From Pseudomonadota bacterium (GTDB taxonomy: Bacteria > Pseudomonadota > Alphaproteobacteria > Acetobacterales > Acetobacteraceae): a stretch of 64,000 nucleotides of DNA. Numbering within the stretch: position 1 is the first letter of the stretch; each line of letters begins with the position of its first letter. The stretch covers positions 1 to 64,000 of the forward strand of contig JAJZSY010000002.1 in the NCBI GenBank assembly GCA_021849425.1, in the 5' to 3' direction. The notes under the pieces were generated by a model. The model made no database searches and was not told the DNA's origin. It saw nothing but the letters and a program-made list of their open reading frames with translations. Both the position numbers and the translations under genes were made by a program. Positions 56,158 to 64,000 of the stretch are shown here, piece by piece.

Positions 56158-57792
56158 TCAGGCGCGGCCGAGACGCTCGGCGCCGCCGCCACGGGCGGGA
56201 GAAGCGGTCGGGTCTTCCTCGTCCTCGCCCAGATCGCCGACCAGCGTTTCCGTGGTCAGGATCAGCTTGGCGACCGAGGCGGCGTTGCGCAGCGCCGTGC
56301 AGGTGACGCGGACGGGATCGATGATGCCGGCATCATACATGTTCTGGAACGTGCCGATGGCGGCGTTGTAGCCGAAGCCGCCATTCACCGCCGAAACCTT
56401 GGCGATCACGTGGTCAGGGTCGCCGCCGGCATTGGTCACGATGCGCCAGAGCGGCCTTGTGAGGATGGAGCGGACAAGTTTCACCCCCTCCGCGACATCG
56501 CCGCTGACGCCGGCCAGCACCTCGTCGAGCACCGGGCCGATCTGCGCCAACGCGGTGCCGCCGCCGGCAACCACTCCCTCCTCGCTCGCGGCGCGCACGG
56601 CGGCGAGCGAATCCTCGATCAGCTGGATCGTGCGCTTCTGCTCGACCGGCGTCGCCCCGCCCGCATAGAGAATGGCGGTGCCGCCGGAAAGTTTCGCGAG
56701 GCGCTCGCGCAGCTTGTCCTGCTCGATGTTGGGTGGTGCCGCATCGTGCATGCGCTGGACCTGTGCGCGGCGCGCGGCGATCGCGGCCGGATCGCCGGCG
56801 CCGCCGATGATCGCGGTGTGCGTGGCACTGGTGCGTACCCGCTCGGCGCCGCCGAGATCAGCTTCGGTGACATCCTCGATCCGGCCGCCGAGATCGCGGG
56901 CGATGACGCGGCCGCCGGTGATGATGGCGATATCCTCCATCATCGCCTTGCGCCAGTTGCCGTATTCGGGCGGGTGCACGACGAGGTAGCGGCCCGGCCC
57001 GTCGCGCCCGAGCAGGCTGACGACGACCTCCGGCGCCACCTCCTCGGCGATCACGAGGAGCGGGCGGCCGGCCTCGGCGGCAAGCGCCCGCGCCGCATCG
57101 AGCGCATGGGGATCACGGATCTTGAGATCCGTCATCAGGATCAGCGGCCGTTCGAGCACGGCCTCCATCTTCTCCTGATCGGTCACCATGTGATGCGAGA
57201 TATAGCCGCGATCGAAGGACATGCCTTCAACGACGTCCAGCGTGGTTTCGGTGGTCACGCTGAAATCGGTGGTGATGACGCCCTCGGCGCCGACCCGCGC
57301 GAAGGCCTCGGCCACCAAGGCGCCGAGATGCGGCTCGGTCGCGGCGATGTTGGCCACCGCGGCCAGCATGCCGTTGCCGGAAGCGGGCCGGGCGGCGGCC
57401 TTGAGGGAGGAGGCCACGCGCTCGACCGCGAGATCGATCCCGCGGATGAGATCGACCGCGCGGGCGCCGCGCTCGCTGGCCTCGACGCCGGCCTGGACGA
57501 GCGCGTTGGCCAGCACGATCGCCGTGGTAGTGCCGTCTCCCGCCAGTTCGTTGGTCTGCATCGAGACCTCGCGGACCACCTGCGCGCCCATGTTCTCGAA
57601 CCGGTTCGGCAGCTCGATTTCCACCGCGATGCTGACGCCATCGCGCGTGACCATCGGCGTGCCGATCGGCCGGTCGATCATCGCGTTCATTCCCTTAGGC
57701 CCGAGCGTCGGCTCGACGGCGGCCGCGAGCCGGCCCACACCGCGGGCCAGCGCGCGACGCGCTTCGGAATTATGCAGAAGCAGCTTAGCCAT
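56158..57792 (-). CDS. GroEL-like chaperonin dedicated to the monooxygenase operon
   Basis: A 544-aa chaperonin, divergent from housekeeping GroEL. It keeps TLGPKGMNAMID, the ATP site AGDGTTTAIVLANAL and the late VAGGGTALAQ motif. It lacks the usual Gly-Gly-Met C-terminal repeats, ending instead in EEDPTASPARGGGAERLGRA. In Mycobacterium a GroEL homologue (MimG) in the same gene order is needed to fold the large hydroxylase subunit. There is no groES beside it. As the last gene of the operon it should share the sigma-54 promoter. Confidence 0.88.
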   Translation of the reverse strand: MAKLLLHNSEARRALARGVGRLAAAVEPTLGPKGMNAMIDRPIGTPMVTRDGVSIAVEIELPNRFENMGAQVVREVSMQTNELAGDGTTTAIVLANALVQAGVEASERGARAVDLIRGIDLAVERVASSLKAAARPASGNGMLAAVANIAATEPHLGALVAEAFARVGAEGVITTDFSVTTETTLDVVEGMSFDRGYISHHMVTDQEKMEAVLERPLILMTDLKIRDPHALDAARALAAEAGRPLLVIAEEVAPEVVVSLLGRDGPGRYLVVHPPEYGNWRKAMMEDIAIITGGRVIARDLGGRIEDVTEADLGGAERVRTSATHTAIIGGAGDPAAIAARRAQVQRMHDAAPPNIEQDKLRERLAKLSGGTAILYAGGATPVEQKRTIQLIEDSLAAVRAASEEGVVAGGGTALAQIGPVLDEVLAGVSGDVAEGVKLVRSILTRPLWRIVTNAGGDPDHVIAKVSAVNGGFGYNAAIGTFQNMYDAGIIDPVRVTCTALRNAASVAKLILTTETLVGDLGEDEEDPTASPARGGGAERLGRA

Positions 57793-57837
57793 TTTGTCTC
57801 CCTTCGGCCGAATGACCGGCGCGCTGCGTGGACCGGC

Positions 57838-58860
57838 CTATTCGGCGGCGACCGCGAGCGGCGAGGCCGCAAGCGCCGCCTTCTTCGCCGCGATATCGAT
57901 GCCGTAGAGCTTGGCTGCATTGAGGCCGAGGATCTTTTCCTTGATCGCCGGGGTGAGATCGATGCCGCGCTCCTGCTTCACATCCTCAGGCAGCTCGAAA
58001 TTCCAGAATTTCTCGACCAGCCAGCGCGGCGTCCAGATCGCGTAGTCGGAGCCGAACAGGATGCGGTCCTCGCCGAGCCAGAACAGCAACTCGCCCATGA
58101 TTTCGGCGAAGTAGCGCGGCCGGGAGTGGATGAAGGGGAGCACGACGGCGAGGCCGCCATAGACATTCGCTTCCTGCACCGCGATCCAGCAGAAATCGTC
58201 GATGCGGGGCTGGCCGCAATGCTCGACGACCCAGTTGAGATTGGGGAAGTCGGTCGCGGCGTAATCGACGTCGTGAACGTCGAAGGCGTCCTTGCTCAGC
58301 GGGATGATGGTCGGACCCTTGTGGACGTGCATGTTCCTGATGCCGAGCTTCTCGCACAGCTCGAAGCATTTGTAGGCCTCGGGATCGTTCAGCCGCCAGC
58401 CGCGAGAGGCGCCGTTCCATTCGGCGGTGTAGAGTTTCACGCCCTGGATATTATATGTTTCTTTCATGTAATGGATATATTCGAGCGCCTTCTCGCCATC
58501 CCGCGGGTCGAACGCGCCATTGATGATGAAGCGTTCGGGATAGCGGGCGGCGACGTCGGCATTGCGTTCGATCGTGTTGAAACCGGTCTTGTAGAAATCC
58601 TTGAGGTAGGTGGACTGCACGATCGCGACATCGTCGGGGCCGTCAATGAAGAGATCGCGATAGAGATCATCGGCGCTGTATTTCTCGAACTTCTCCTTCG
58701 GCCACAATTTGTCGGCCGGGCTCAGCGCGTTGTGATAGGCGAAGAAGCACTCGATGAACTGCTTGCCGTGAATGTTGCTCTGGTTCGCCGGGCTGCCATC
58801 CCAGAAATGGGTGTGGCCATCGACGATGAAGATTTCCTTGCCCTCGGGCGTTACGAACAT
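57838..58860 (-). CDS. Amidohydrolase-family protein of the propane monooxygenase operon (MimE-like)
   Basis: A 340-aa amidohydrolase_2 protein. Metal-ligand segments seen are VDGHTHFWDG, MHVHKGPT, VEHCGQPRIDD and LFGSDYAIWTP. ATG 58860 is preceded by GGAGGAAA, which decides against a longer start. Homologues sit between coupling protein and chaperonin in actinobacterial propane monooxygenase operons; their exact role is unproven. The C-terminus is Ala-rich. Confidence 0.85.
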   Translation of the reverse strand: MFVTPEGKEIFIVDGHTHFWDGSPANQSNIHGKQFIECFFAYHNALSPADKLWPKEKFEKYSADDLYRDLFIDGPDDVAIVQSTYLKDFYKTGFNTIERNADVAARYPERFIINGAFDPRDGEKALEYIHYMKETYNIQGVKLYTAEWNGASRGWRLNDPEAYKCFELCEKLGIRNMHVHKGPTIIPLSKDAFDVHDVDYAATDFPNLNWVVEHCGQPRIDDFCWIAVQEANVYGGLAVVLPFIHSRPRYFAEIMGELLFWLGEDRILFGSDYAIWTPRWLVEKFWNFELPEDVKQERGIDLTPAIKEKILGLNAAKLYGIDIAAKKAALAASPLAVAAE

Positions 58861-58939
58861 GGTTTCCTCCACGTGTTGATTGCTTGCCGGTCGGCGCGCC
58901 ACGCGCGGGTTGCGCGCGGGCGCGCCGGAGTGCCGCGGT

Positions 58940-59308
58940 TCAGATGTATTCGAAGACGTCGTCCATATTGCCGAACAGGATCACGGTGTTGTCGTCGACG
59001 CGGACCATGCGGCCGTAATGCGTCGAGGTGTTCACCTCGAAGATCTCGGCCGTCATGTCACGGCCGAGATACTCGCCGATCTCGTCCATCTTGAAGATCA
59101 GCTTGCCGTGGCCGTCGATGCGGATCAGGGCGGGCTGGTAGGTGACGGTGACGCCGGGCTTGTCGCTCATGAATTCGGCGATGGCGCGGGCCTCGACCGA
59201 ATCGTTCATCGTCACGCCGCATTGATCCGAGATCGTCTGCTCGAAGGTGATATCCTTCATCTGCTTGAAGATGGTCGAATGGGTCGCGTCGCGTGCTGCT
59301 GTTGACAT
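58940..59308 (-). CDS. prmD: Propane monooxygenase coupling (regulatory) protein
   Basis: A 122-aa MmoB/DmpM-family effector without cofactors. Recognised by CGVTMNDSVEARAIAEFMSD and the long polar C-terminal half ending MDDVFEYI. It binds the hydroxylase and tunes electron transfer and oxygen use. It lies 23 nt after prmC and 79 nt before the amidohydrolase gene. Confidence 0.9.
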   Translation of the reverse strand: MSTAARDATHSTIFKQMKDITFEQTISDQCGVTMNDSVEARAIAEFMSDKPGVTVTYQPALIRIDGHGKLIFKMDEIGEYLGRDMTAEIFEVNTSTHYGRMVRVDDNTVILFGNMDDVFEYI

Positions 59309-59331
59309 GATGTTATCTCCTGTGCGGGGCG

Positions 59332-60387
59332 TCAGGCGAGACCGAGTTCGCCGAGGATCTTGCCGATGCGCTCCTGCGACTGCGCCCTGACATCCTGGAA
59401 CGAGACGGGTTTGGAATGGGGCATCGACCAGATCGGTTGCAGGCCGAGGGCCGCCTTGTCGGCGAGGGCGCGGTGTTTTTCGAGCCAGCCATGGAGGATG
59501 GCGCGGTTCTCGCCGCCGTGTTTCTCGTCGTTGGCAAGGAGGTAGATGAGGTCGATCGTGTTCGCGAGGTTGCGTTCGTAATCTGCCTCGGCGGCGGAGA
59601 TCACCGGGGGCGTGACGAAATCGTTGTTGGCGGCGGCGACCTGCATCAGGAAGCCGGAGCGGAACAGCTCGCCCACCAGCGGCTCGAAGACGATGTTGAT
59701 CGCGAAATACTGTTCGAGATAGTCGCTCGACCCCATGATCGTCTCGATCGCCTCGCGCGTGCCCTGCCAGATCGGGTCCTCAAGCCAGGCGACCTTGCCG
59801 AGCTCGTCGTTCCAGCCGGGAATGTCCATGCCGATTTCGGCGAGGTAGAGCGTGATATCCTGCGCGAGGCGCATCTTGTAGGAGGAATTGGTCAGCGTCG
59901 CGTTGTTGATCATCTGCGTGTAGCCGTAGCGCTGCGCCTGCATCAGCGAGGTGCCGAGGCCGAATTCGGCGTGTTTCCAGGCGCCGAGATGGGCTTGCAG
60001 GATGCGTTGCCAGACCTTGTCGAAATTCGCCGGGGCGCCGGCGCGGCGGGCATTGGCGATGACGCTCTGCACCATCGTCTCGATGCGGGACTGGCGCTGG
60101 TAGTGGGTGCGTTCCCATTCCTGGTCCGGCGCGCGGAAGGCGTGCCAGTTGCTGCTTTTCAGCGCCGTGGCGTCCTTCACATAGGCGCCCTTGCCGTTCG
60201 CGAAGGAGATGATCCAGTTCTGGATCAGGTAGCGCTCGGGATCGGGCTGGACATCGACGGTGACGTCTTCGTAATGGGTTGCGCGCTTGCCGCGCGGCTC
60301 GAAATAACGGTAGCGGCGGCTGTCGGAATCCGCGAAAATCGCCGCTCCCGCGGCACCCGATCCGACTGAACTCGACAAGGCTGGCAT
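59332..60387 (-). CDS. prmC: Propane monooxygenase hydroxylase small (beta) subunit
   Basis: A 351-aa ferritin-fold subunit of a binuclear-iron monooxygenase. It shows the family's conserved FEPRGKRATHYEDVTVDVQ start, EWERTHYQRQSRIE and NIVFEPLVGELFRS segments. Beta subunits lack the di-iron ligands and serve structure. It follows the reductase gene by 42 nt. Confidence 0.9.
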   Translation of the reverse strand: MPALSSSVGSGAAGAAIFADSDSRRYRYFEPRGKRATHYEDVTVDVQPDPERYLIQNWIISFANGKGAYVKDATALKSSNWHAFRAPDQEWERTHYQRQSRIETMVQSVIANARRAGAPANFDKVWQRILQAHLGAWKHAEFGLGTSLMQAQRYGYTQMINNATLTNSSYKMRLAQDITLYLAEIGMDIPGWNDELGKVAWLEDPIWQGTREAIETIMGSSDYLEQYFAINIVFEPLVGELFRSGFLMQVAAANNDFVTPPVISAAEADYERNLANTIDLIYLLANDEKHGGENRAILHGWLEKHRALADKAALGLQPIWSMPHSKPVSFQDVRAQSQERIGKILGELGLA

Positions 60388-60429
60388 GGTGTCTCTCCCT
60401 GGGTTTCGGTTTGCCCGTGCGGCGCGCGA

Positions 60430-61521
60430 TCAGTGACCGGCGGGAACGGGAACGCTCGAGGATGTGGTGAACCTGTCAAAGAAGACGCGCTCGTTCTCGA
60501 AGCCGTTCAGGAACAGCACCGGTTGCAGCGCGTCGATCATGGGGGGTGGGCCGCAGGCATAGACGTCGCCCTCGCCATCGATACCGAGGGCCTTCAGCCT
60601 CGCATCGACGCATTCATGGACGAAGCCGCGTTCGCCCTCCCAGCCGGCATCGCCGCCGGCGTGCGAGAGAACCGGAATGAATTCCAGCTCCGGGTAGCGA
60701 TCAGTGAGTTGCGCGATGCGATCGAGGTGGAAAAGATCCTCCCGCGTGCGCGCGCCATAGAAGAAATAGACCGGCCGGCTTTCGCCGCTGGCGAGATGAT
60801 CGTTCAGGATCGACCAGATCGGCGACATGCCGGAGCCGGCGCCGACGAGGATCAGCGGTCCGGTTCGTCCTTCCCGCCGGAAGCAGGTCCCATAGGGTCC
60901 GGTGAGGGAGACATCGGCGCCGATTCTGATTCCGCCGCTGTCGAGTTCGCCGGAGAATTTTCCTTCGGGGTATTTCTTGATGATGAAGGAGAGGCTTTTG
61001 GCTTGGTCCGGCGTATTTGCCATGGAAAACGAGCGCGTAATCGTCTCCCCTTTTTCCGTGGTGACGGTGATGTCGACATATTGTCCGGCCCAGAACTTGA
61101 TCGGGGAGTCGAGATCGATCGTGATTCCGCGAATGTCGTGCGTCAGCTTTGCAATCTCGGCGATCCGGCCGTTGAAGGTCCGCACCGCGATCGACCGCGC
61201 CAGCACTTCCTCGTCATAGTTGAGGAGTTCGACCTCCATGTCCGAATAGGCGATCGTGCGGCAGAGCAGGATATGGCCGCTTTCGCGCTCCATATCGTTC
61301 AGCGCGAAGGTCGAGTATTTCAGCATGTCGACCTCGCCATCCGTCAGGATGCACTTGCAGGCCGAGCACTGGCCCTCCTTGCAGCCATGCGGCAGGGCGA
61401 TGCCCTGGCGGAAGGCGGCGTTGAGCACCGTTTCGCCGTCCTCGACCTCGAACTCGACACCGACCGGCTCGAGCCTCACCGTATGCGTGCCACCCATCTG
61501 GCCCATCTCCCGAAAGTCCAT
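60430..61521 (-). CDS. prmB: Propane monooxygenase NADH reductase component
   Basis: A 363-aa reductase with an N-terminal plant-type [2Fe-2S] ferredoxin domain (GCKEGQCSACKCILTDGE), an FAD-binding part (RSFSMANTP) and an NADH site (GAGSGMSPIWSIL). It passes electrons from NADH to the di-iron hydroxylase. ATG 61521 with GGAG four bases upstream is used. It is 81 nt downstream of prmA. Confidence 0.92.
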   Translation of the reverse strand: MDFREMGQMGGTHTVRLEPVGVEFEVEDGETVLNAAFRQGIALPHGCKEGQCSACKCILTDGEVDMLKYSTFALNDMERESGHILLCRTIAYSDMEVELLNYDEEVLARSIAVRTFNGRIAEIAKLTHDIRGITIDLDSPIKFWAGQYVDITVTTEKGETITRSFSMANTPDQAKSLSFIIKKYPEGKFSGELDSGGIRIGADVSLTGPYGTCFRREGRTGPLILVGAGSGMSPIWSILNDHLASGESRPVYFFYGARTREDLFHLDRIAQLTDRYPELEFIPVLSHAGGDAGWEGERGFVHECVDARLKALGIDGEGDVYACGPPPMIDALQPVLFLNGFENERVFFDRFTTSSSVPVPAGH

Positions 61522-61602
61522 CACGCTCCGGCGGGGCGCCGGAGGTGTCGCGTTGAGAAGGAAGCGGGAGCCGGGGCAACGGCTCCCGCAAGGTCCGCCG
61601 GA

Positions 61603-63270
61603 TCAGTTGAACGGCGTGATCGTGAAGCCCGCGCGATATTCGGCGATATGCTTCGCGCGATCCTCCGGGCTCATCTCCCGCAGCAGGGTGAGCGGCGAGA
61701 GCAGGGTGTGGCCACGCACGTCATCGAGCGTCCACAGTTCGCTATCCTCGAAGCGCAGATGCGGCTGGGGCACCAGGGTCTTGCCATCGGAGCGGACGAA
61801 GTTCAGATCCTTGATCGCATCCGCGAGATCCCAGCCGTGATAGACCGTCTCCCACTCGCGCTTGCCGCTGAAGCGGCCCATCGCGGGGGTCGGGCGGCCC
61901 TGATACTCGTCGGCGAAGGCCTCGACCGCGGTCCAGCGATCGAGCTCGTGGGCGAAGGTGTGGAGCTTGCCGTCGATTTCGTCGACCACCATGTCCTCGC
62001 GGATCAGGCAGGGGACGAGGCAGCTCCAGCAGCGATGCGGATAGACGTAGCCGACCTCCTCATTGAAGGTGATGACCTTCTCGCCGCGATGGCTGAGCTT
62101 GTCGTACCATTTCCAGAAATCGCCGAACTTGGCGTACCAGCCTGGATATTTCTGCTCGAACCACTCGAAGTCGGCCTCGCGCTGGGCCTCGATGCGCCAG
62201 AAATTCACCGGCCAGCCGACAGCGAAGAACTGGGCGACGTGGTGGACGTAGAGCTTCTCGGTCAGGCGCTTCCAGGCGGCCTGGACATCGTCGTGGTGCA
62301 CCTTGATGCCGTATTTCTCAAGCGGCAGCATGTAGGTCCGGTAGTAATCCTCGAAGATCCAGCGGTGCCACATCTCCGCGTAGGATTCCTTCGACTTGTC
62401 GCGATTGGTGGTGCCGTATTCGATGAAGGTGCCGATCGCGGCATCGACGATCGCGTGGTTCTGCCAGAAGGCGTAGCGCAGGTCGCGCTCGAGCAGGAGA
62501 TGATTTTCCGGCTCCTTGAGGGCGGCCATCAGCATCGAGTGTCCGTTGCCGATATGCCGACTCTCGTCGGACTGCACCGAGAGGAAGACGGTCGGCAGCG
62601 CGTAGTCGCCGTTGCGGGCGGCCTCGGAGGGCATGGCAACGAACAGCGTGTTGGTGAAGGCGGTTTCAGCGACGACGGTGAGATACATGCAGGCGGCGGT
62701 CATCGTGTCGCCGGTGATGAAGCCTTCGCCGAACTGCCGGCCGATCGTGGTCGCATAGCATTTGCCGAAGGCTTCCTCGGTGATGTCGAAGCCCGCCGGA
62801 TCGATGTAGTTCTCCATGTACCATTTCTTGAGGTTCATCTGGATGGTCGAGTGACGGAATTCGTCGACCATCTGCATCGTGAACCCGGTGCGCAGGTCCT
62901 CGCCCGGCGCGAGGCGGGCGACCATCGCCATCGAACGCGCCGCGGAGATTTCCGGGAAGGGGATGATCGCGAGGAACAGCTTCATCCATTCGACCCAGCG
63001 CGGCTCGACATTGCGGAACATGTCGCCGCGCAGCGCCGCATCGAGCGCGCCATAGACGCGGTTGTCCTTCTCTTCCTGCATCGGGAAGTAGGAGCGCAGC
63101 ACCTGCTTCATCGGATCGCGCGGGGCCTTGGTGATCTTGTAGTCGGTCGGGTAGGTCATCGCCTCCTGGACATAGGTCGGATTCCACCCGAGATCGGAAA
63201 TCTTCCTGGTTGCCTCGCCCACGGATATGCCGCGCTGCGAGGTGATCTTGTTGAGCGTCAGGGACGTCAT
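61603..63270 (-). CDS. prmA: Propane/acetone-type monooxygenase hydroxylase large (alpha) subunit
   Basis: A 555-aa di-iron hydroxylase subunit. Iron-ligand motifs are VDEFRHSTIQ and QSDESRHIGNG (ExxH type). The N-terminal NPTYVQEAMTYPTDYKITKA and the MimA/PrmA-like length indicate the propane/acetone group rather than soluble methane or toluene enzymes. Known members hydroxylate propane to 2-propanol and some act on acetone or phenol, so the true substrate is open. ATG 63270 has GGAGG upstream. It heads the six-gene operon. Confidence 0.92.
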   Translation of the reverse strand: MTSLTLNKITSQRGISVGEATRKISDLGWNPTYVQEAMTYPTDYKITKAPRDPMKQVLRSYFPMQEEKDNRVYGALDAALRGDMFRNVEPRWVEWMKLFLAIIPFPEISAARSMAMVARLAPGEDLRTGFTMQMVDEFRHSTIQMNLKKWYMENYIDPAGFDITEEAFGKCYATTIGRQFGEGFITGDTMTAACMYLTVVAETAFTNTLFVAMPSEAARNGDYALPTVFLSVQSDESRHIGNGHSMLMAALKEPENHLLLERDLRYAFWQNHAIVDAAIGTFIEYGTTNRDKSKESYAEMWHRWIFEDYYRTYMLPLEKYGIKVHHDDVQAAWKRLTEKLYVHHVAQFFAVGWPVNFWRIEAQREADFEWFEQKYPGWYAKFGDFWKWYDKLSHRGEKVITFNEEVGYVYPHRCWSCLVPCLIREDMVVDEIDGKLHTFAHELDRWTAVEAFADEYQGRPTPAMGRFSGKREWETVYHGWDLADAIKDLNFVRSDGKTLVPQPHLRFEDSELWTLDDVRGHTLLSPLTLLREMSPEDRAKHIAEYRAGFTITPFN

Positions 63271-63522
63271 GTTTTCAAACCTCCACCTTGTTTGCGCCGC
63301 GGGTCCCGTGACCCGGGCGGAAAGCGGCTCAGGTGCCGCCGTGCGAGTTTCCGGATGGCCTGCGCCGCGTTGCGGGGCGTTGCCTGCCGGATCCCGGCAA
63401 AGGTCTTCGAACGATCCTGATCGGTGACAGCGCAGTGTCGCGCGAAGCCGATCCGGTTTCCTCCGTTCCTTCGTTCTTCTGGCACCGCGCCACGCGCGAT
63501 GATTTTCTTCTGGACAAATCAG

Positions 63523-63538
63523 AGCAAATCCCATGCCA
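63523..63538 (-). promoter_or_regulatory. Sigma-54 promoter of the propane monooxygenase operon
   Basis: On the minus strand TGGCATGGGATTTGCT matches the TGGCACG-N4-TTGCW consensus at all but one position, with the invariant GG and GC ten bases apart. Transcription would begin near 63511, leaving a leader of about 240 nt before prmA. Such promoters need an enhancer-binding activator; none is seen in the window. Confidence 0.8.
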
Positions 63539-63613
63539 AAAGGCCGGCGGGATGGTCATGCGCACGAACGCGGCGGATATCGGAAAGTGCCGACGCAATG
63601 CCGCAACGCACAA

Positions 63614-63656
63614 TGTAAAGGAAATTTACATCTGTAAATGACAAGTGTAATACTTG
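63614..63656. promoter_or_regulatory. Cluster of TGTAAA/TTTACA half-sites, candidate activator site
   Basis: TGTAAA (63614-63619), five bases, TTTACA (63625-63630), two bases, TGTAAA (63633-63638). The last two form the palindrome ATTTACATCTGTAAAT (63624-63639). CAAGTGTAATACTTG (63642-63656) is a further inverted repeat. They lie about 100-145 bp upstream of the predicted start, the normal enhancer distance for a sigma-54 activator. Confidence 0.6.
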
Positions 63657-63783
63657 GCATATTTCAAATATAGATGAATATCACTTCAAACAATCAAATT
63701 GACTTTCGCCCGCATGGGTGGCTAATTCTCGCCAAGCGACGATCGCCCAGCCGAGGCATGGCGATCGAGGCGAGGAGGCGCAG

Positions 63784-64000
63784 GTGCCCGACAAACAGCG
63801 GCCAGACATGGACCCGACATCTCCGGCGGCAGGCGGCGGAGACGTGACCGAGCAGCTGATCCGGCTGATGTCACGCGACCTGGTGTTCACCATGACCTTT
63901 CTCGGCGAAAGTCAGCACCGGATGCAGACGCATTTCGAGAGCTTCATCACCGCCTCGCTTGCCCGCGCCGGGATGAACCAGACCACCCACCCGATGATCC
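63784..64000 (+). CDS. Unrecognised protein divergent from prmA, 5' part only
   Basis: A GTG start with AGGAGG at 63773-63778 opens a frame with no stop before the window ends; the visible part is 72 codons. After a Pro/Gly-rich stretch of about 18 residues it becomes helical and amphipathic (TEQLIRLMSRDLVFTMTFLG, ESQHRMQTHFESFI). I do not recognise a family, and it does not look like the start of a sigma-54 activator. An ATG at 63808 is an alternative start. Its position suggests a role with the monooxygenase. Confidence 0.6.
   Translation, partial: MPDKQRPDMDPTSPAAGGGDVTEQLIRLMSRDLVFTMTFLGESQHRMQTHFESFITASLARAGMNQTTHPMI

Larger units (their letters stand above)
63271..63783. promoter_or_regulatory. 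Intergenic region upstream of prmA
   Basis: This 513-bp divergent gap has no convincing gene; a 102-codon frame at 63333-63641 lacks a ribosome-binding site and overlaps the control elements. It contains the sigma-54 promoter, the half-site cluster and an unusually AT-rich tract at 63600-63715 for this GC-rich genome. Confidence 0.6.

Noticed and set aside
56410-59094. 894-codon plus-strand frame opposite groEL and the amidohydrolase
   Set aside because: Shadow composition and complete overlap with well-supported genes.
60433-63420. 995-codon plus-strand frame over the monooxygenase genes
   Set aside because: It is antisense to prmA and prmB, which have intact iron, FAD and NADH motifs; no domain is seen in the plus frame.
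63333-63641. 102-codon plus-strand frame in the prmA upstream region
   Set aside because: No ribosome-binding site, no recognisable domain, and it runs across the sigma-54 promoter and half-site cluster.

Overview
The window is very GC-rich and densely coded, with strong G/C third-position bias, ATGA/GTGA operon overlaps and few long gaps. Gene content fits an aerobic, sugar- and gas-using alphaproteobacterium: Entner-Doudoroff genes, LpxC, CydDC, a cox-type molybdenum-hydroxylase maturation set, a propane-monooxygenase-type operon and a GTTC-N7-GTTC SOS box. The overall flavour is Acetobacteraceae, perhaps Acidiphilium-like. That placement is an inference; no rRNA, tRNA or CRISPR array was seen.

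Layout. 1-114 is the tail of an IS5-type transposase. 182-1858 is a soluble PAS chemoreceptor. 1898-9550 is a sugar-acid locus: LacI regulator and idonate-type dehydrogenase on the minus strand, then divergent gluconate-5-dehydrogenase-type SDR, beta-hydroxyacid dehydrogenase and an RbsABC-type importer. 9540-9970 holds a 31-bp tandem array and a double-hairpin repeat, followed by a 53-aa membrane protein. 10179-16511 is a seven-gene, fully overlapping minus-strand operon for molybdenum-hydroxylase maturation, without structural enzyme genes. 16636-17898 is an ion-transporter-superfamily antiporter. 18021-22012 is zwf-edd-eda.

22093-31799 is a polyol locus: MalEFGK-type importer and two SDR dehydrogenases leftward, a DeoR-type regulator and two kinases rightward. 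Then come a DUF1345 protein, pyrE, icd, a luciferase-like monooxygenase and an EmrAB-NodT tripartite efflux operon. 40119-44241 holds an unrecognised gene converging on a DUF3253/DUF1499/BacA-like ABC/phosphodiesterase operon. Then follow a degenerate EAL protein, panC, cydDC, lpxC, ispD, an EamA transporter, a creatininase-family amidase, manC and an apparently SOS-controlled radical SAM gene.

56158-63270 is a complete binuclear-iron monooxygenase operon (prmABCD, amidohydrolase, dedicated GroEL). It is preceded by a textbook sigma-54 promoter and an upstream cluster of TGTAAA/TTTACA half-sites. A divergent unrecognised gene starts at 63784 and runs off the window.

How the genes fit. Sugars and polyols imported by the two ABC systems are oxidised by SDRs and phosphorylated, and hexose phosphate enters zwf-edd-eda. 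The Mo-enzyme maturation operon and the alkane monooxygenase suggest additional use of simple gases or small organics.

The least expected sequence features are: a palindrome array before the sugar-acid operon, tandem repeats that start exactly at stop codons in three places, the double-hairpin repeat family, and the sigma-54 and SOS control sites.
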